Positions 61,408 to 64,000 of a stretch of DNA of 64,000 nucleotides are shown in pieces. The position numbers were made by a program, and so were the translations under genes. How positions within the stretch are numbered: the stretch's first letter is position 1; each line of letters starts with the position of its first letter. This stretch comes from Sedimenticola sp. (GTDB lineage: Bacteria; Pseudomonadota; Gammaproteobacteria; Chromatiales; Chromatiaceae), in contig JALSQZ010000059.1 in the NCBI GenBank assembly GCA_026985055.1, forward strand, positions 1-64,000, in the 5' to 3' direction. The notes under the pieces were generated by a model that saw only the letters and a program-made list of their open reading frames with translations, did no database searches and was not told where the DNA came from.

Positions 61408-63945
61408 ATGAGTAAAGTCAACGAGAATGGTGTCAGCAGAGCAGTGATTCACACCCTTCTGGGAAGGCCGGATGATCCGGTGCGGAGTGAGCGGGAGCAG
61501 GCGTTGTTGAGAATAATTATTCCGATGGCCTTCTTCCTTCATCTATTCATAGATGGGAATGCCGAATATTTTCTGCATTTAGATAATCGATACCCAGCGT
61601 TGTTTGTAGTTGGGTTTTTGGTCATTGCAACGATTCTACTGGTATCTACTTTTACTTCTCCTGAGCCATCCCTGGTGCGTCGCGCTATTACTATATTTAT
61701 AGATATGACAGCGACTTCTTGTCTGCTCTACTTATCTGGTTCAGCGGGTGCTCCATGGTTTGGAGTCTATTTGTGGATCATATTTGGTAACACACTACGT
61801 TATGGTGGTTGGAGCCTCTATTTTTCGACAATCCTGGCAGTCACAGGCTTTAGTGTCGTACTCCTGGAGTCCAGCTATTGGCATGAAAACATATCGATGG
61901 GGATTGGATTGCTGGTCACTTTGCTCCTCCTTCCAAGTTACGCCGCTGCCCTGGCCCAACGTCTGCGCAACGCACAACTGGCCGCGGAAAGCGCGAACCG
62001 GGCCAAGAGCCAGTTTCTGGCCAATATGAGTCATGAGATTCGTACCCCCCTCAACGGTATTCTTGGTGCAGCTGAACTCCTTCGGGAACGGGAACTCCCC
62101 GACAAGGAACGCCATTTTGTCGATGTTATCGGCAATTCCGGGGCGGTCCTGCTGCAGTTGATCAACAACATTCTCGATCTGTCCAAGATCGAAGCCAACA
62201 AGCTGGTCACAGAGGCCCGGCCTTTCGATCTGCATGCGTTTCTTGGCGCGCTCACCGAGATGATGGAGATCCATGCGCACAAGCGCGGTATCCGCCTGTT
62301 GTGTTGTGTGGATCCACGCGTACCCTACAAACTCAAGGGCGATGAGCAGTATTTGAAGCAGACGCTCATCAACCTGATGAGCAATGGCATAAAATTCACG
62401 GAAAAGGGTGAAGTGGAGTTGCGCTGTGAACTGGTTGGCGCGGTTTCCGGATCATCTGTAGAGCTGCAATTCAGCGTACGGGATACCGGTATCGGTATTC
62501 CCGTGGAGCAGCAGGAAAAAATTCTGGAGCCTTTCACTCAGGCGGAAGGCAGTGCGGCCCGTCTTTTTGGCGGTACTGGCCTGGGCACAACGATTGCGCG
62601 GGATCTGGTGCGGCTCATGGGGGGCGAGCTGTCCCTGGACAGTGTGCCGGGAGAAGGGACGACTTTCCGCTTTACCCTGCCTCTGGAACTGGATGATGCG
62701 GTATCTCCGGCGAGTGACACTCTGCCCATGGTAGGGCGTAGTGTACTCGTGTTGAGCGCCAATGAAGCTGCTGAGGAAACCCTGTCTTCCCGCCTGCATG
62801 CATGGAGTATCGACGTGCTTGCTGCCCGTGATGCCAGCGAAGCGGAACAGTTGTTGCGGGAGATGAGCAGAGGTTATGTGCCCGTAGCTGCGGTAGTAGT
62901 GGACGCGGTTTTCGCCGAAGCCTTGCCGGAGCGTTGGCGCGGGGAAGGTCTGTTGGCCGATGACGTCAAGGTGATTGTATCGGCCATGAAAGAAAGTGCT
63001 GATGCTTTCCCGGAAGAGAAGCGACTGTCGCCATACCGGGTATGGGTGGCGAACGAGGAAGAACTTTTCAATGCGCTGCACAGTATTCACTTCCCCTGTG
63101 AGCTGGAGGATTTCGGTTCTGTGAATGTGGTTGAAAAAGTTCGCCCCCTCAATATTCTCATTACGGATGACAATAGCGCCAACCGTCTCATTCTTGCCAG
63201 CATGCTGCGCAATGAGGGGCACCGTGTCATCGAGACGGACAGCGGACAGGCGTTTCTCGATGCCGTCGAGGAAGAAGAATTCGATCTGGCGCTGGTGGAT
63301 ATGCACATGCCGGACATGAGCGGCATCGATACATTCCAGCTCTACCGTTTTGCCCATGCCAGTGATGAAATGATTCCCTTTGTCGTGATCACCGCAGATG
63401 TCACGGAAGCGACCCGCACGGCTTGCCGTGATGCAGGCATCGAACATATGGTATCCAAACCCATCGATCGAAAACAGTTGCTGGATACCATCGAGAAGCT
63501 GACCGGGGGTGAAGATACTGTATCCGTTGCCGAAGAAGTGGATCCGCAACCGGATTCCCTGGAAGAAGTACCCATGGTGGATGCCGACAAAGTGGAAGAG
63601 TTGATGGTGCTGGATACGGGCACCACATTGGTGGCCCGCATTCTGGACTACTTTATGCAGGATGCCGGGGATACCATTGCCCAGATGAGAAAGGCGCTGG
63701 AAGAACGCGACTACTACGGCATGAAGGATCTGGCGCATGCGTTACGGGGAAGCGCCGCCAATGTGGGCCTGCCCCAGGTGCAGTTGGCTTCCGAGCAGTT
63801 GGAGCTTCAGCCGGAAACCCGGTTCATGGGGATGCATCCTGGCCAGATAGATGAGCTTGAAGAGCTGGTTCATGAGTCTGTTCACCAGCTGGCCATTCAG
63901 TTTGGCCTGGAAAAGCCGCGACCGAATCTGCGTGTGGTCAGTTGA
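61408..63945 (+). CDS. RpfC-like hybrid sensor histidine kinase
   Basis: An 845-residue kinase: five to six membrane helices (about 25-185), HisKA with MSHEIRTPLNGILG (His near 208), HATPase with NLMSNGIKFT, DTGIGIPVEQ and GGTGLGTTIA, a degenerate receiver-like segment (about 440-560), a full receiver with Asp near 630 in LALVDMHMPDMSG, and a C-terminal Hpt domain with HALRGSAANVG (His near 775). RpfC of xanthomonads has the same layout and senses the diffusible signal factor; no rpfF or rpfG is nearby. The ATG at 61408 follows GGGAAGG. Confidence 0.85.
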   Translation: MSKVNENGVSRAVIHTLLGRPDDPVRSEREQALLRIIIPMAFFLHLFIDGNAEYFLHLDNRYPALFVVGFLVIATILLVSTFTSPEPSLVRRAITIFIDMTATSCLLYLSGSAGAPWFGVYLWIIFGNTLRYGGWSLYFSTILAVTGFSVVLLESSYWHENISMGIGLLVTLLLLPSYAAALAQRLRNAQLAAESANRAKSQFLANMSHEIRTPLNGILGAAELLRERELPDKERHFVDVIGNSGAVLLQLINNILDLSKIEANKLVTEARPFDLHAFLGALTEMMEIHAHKRGIRLLCCVDPRVPYKLKGDEQYLKQTLINLMSNGIKFTEKGEVELRCELVGAVSGSSVELQFSVRDTGIGIPVEQQEKILEPFTQAEGSAARLFGGTGLGTTIARDLVRLMGGELSLDSVPGEGTTFRFTLPLELDDAVSPASDTLPMVGRSVLVLSANEAAEETLSSRLHAWSIDVLAARDASEAEQLLREMSRGYVPVAAVVVDAVFAEALPERWRGEGLLADDVKVIVSAMKESADAFPEEKRLSPYRVWVANEEELFNALHSIHFPCELEDFGSVNVVEKVRPLNILITDDNSANRLILASMLRNEGHRVIETDSGQAFLDAVEEEEFDLALVDMHMPDMSGIDTFQLYRFAHASDEMIPFVVITADVTEATRTACRDAGIEHMVSKPIDRKQLLDTIEKLTGGEDTVSVAEEVDPQPDSLEEVPMVDADKVEELMVLDTGTTLVARILDYFMQDAGDTIAQMRKALEERDYYGMKDLAHALRGSAANVGLPQVQLASEQLELQPETRFMGMHPGQIDELEELVHESVHQLAIQFGLEKPRPNLRVVS

Positions 63946-64000
63946 CTATGCGCTCAGCCTTGCAGTCTTGGTCGACACTTCCTCAGATCCCCAGCGCTTG

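Noticed and set aside
1..64000. CRISPR array to accompany the Cas6-like gene
   Set aside because: No series of regularly spaced direct repeats was seen; the 150-bp repeats are dispersed and the 102-bp repeat has only two units.

Overview
The window looks like chromosome from a sulfur-oxidizing gammaproteobacterium. The main evidence is a complete reverse-type dissimilatory sulfite reductase locus, dsrABEFHCMKLJOPNRS (44.7-58.4 kb), in the gene order known from Allochromatium vinosum. The housekeeping genes around it (aroE, prlC, bcp, ubiD, a DeaD-type helicase, a BepA-type protease) are also of gammaproteobacterial type. The naming is by family recognition from sequence alone; no database search was possible. 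No rRNA, tRNA, CRISPR array or transposase gene was seen.

Layout. 0-15 kb: an LTA-synthase/sulfatase-like membrane enzyme, a PiT phosphate transporter, aroE with a lipoprotein, prlC with a UPF0149 protein, bcp, a secreted DUF1501/DUF1800 pair and a DEAD-box helicase. 15-29 kb: a two-component module (hybrid kinase, response regulator-PAS, ArsR-type regulator), a TraB-type membrane protein, ubiD, an HD-GYP protein, a NorD/CbbO-like VWA protein, an MlaC-like protein, an aspartic protease and an HU-like protein. 29-42 kb: BepA-like protease, a VWA metallopeptidase with its MoxR ATPase, several uncharacterised genes, a PDZ-GAF-GGDEF protein and a YdbH/YdbL envelope pair.

42-58.4 kb is the sulfur island. 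The dsr genes run rightwards: DsrAB sulfite reductase, DsrEFH-DsrC sulfur relay, DsrMKJOP membrane complex, DsrL oxidoreductase, DsrN for siroheme amidation, then DsrR and DsrS. Transcribed away from it is a small operon of a 66-residue protein, a 234-residue protein and a Cas6/Cmx6-like RNA endonuclease relative, followed by a cysteine-free DsrC paralogue. Between the two sits a perfect FNR-type box, a good sigma70 promoter and a roughly 450-nt hairpin-rich leader before dsrA. An orphan Cas6-like protein beside an operon rich in RNA hairpins is the most interesting observation in the window.

58.4-64 kb: a methyltransferase with its own strong promoter, convergent with an acyl carrier protein and ketosynthase pair, then a large RpfC-like hybrid kinase.

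Repeats. A family of about 150-bp hairpin-rich elements with inverted ends (five full copies, three partial) fills intergenic spaces, often directly against the 3' ends of leftward genes. Two other MITE-like families are present: one with CTAG flanks (15.4 kb and the first 114 bases) and one at 4 kb.
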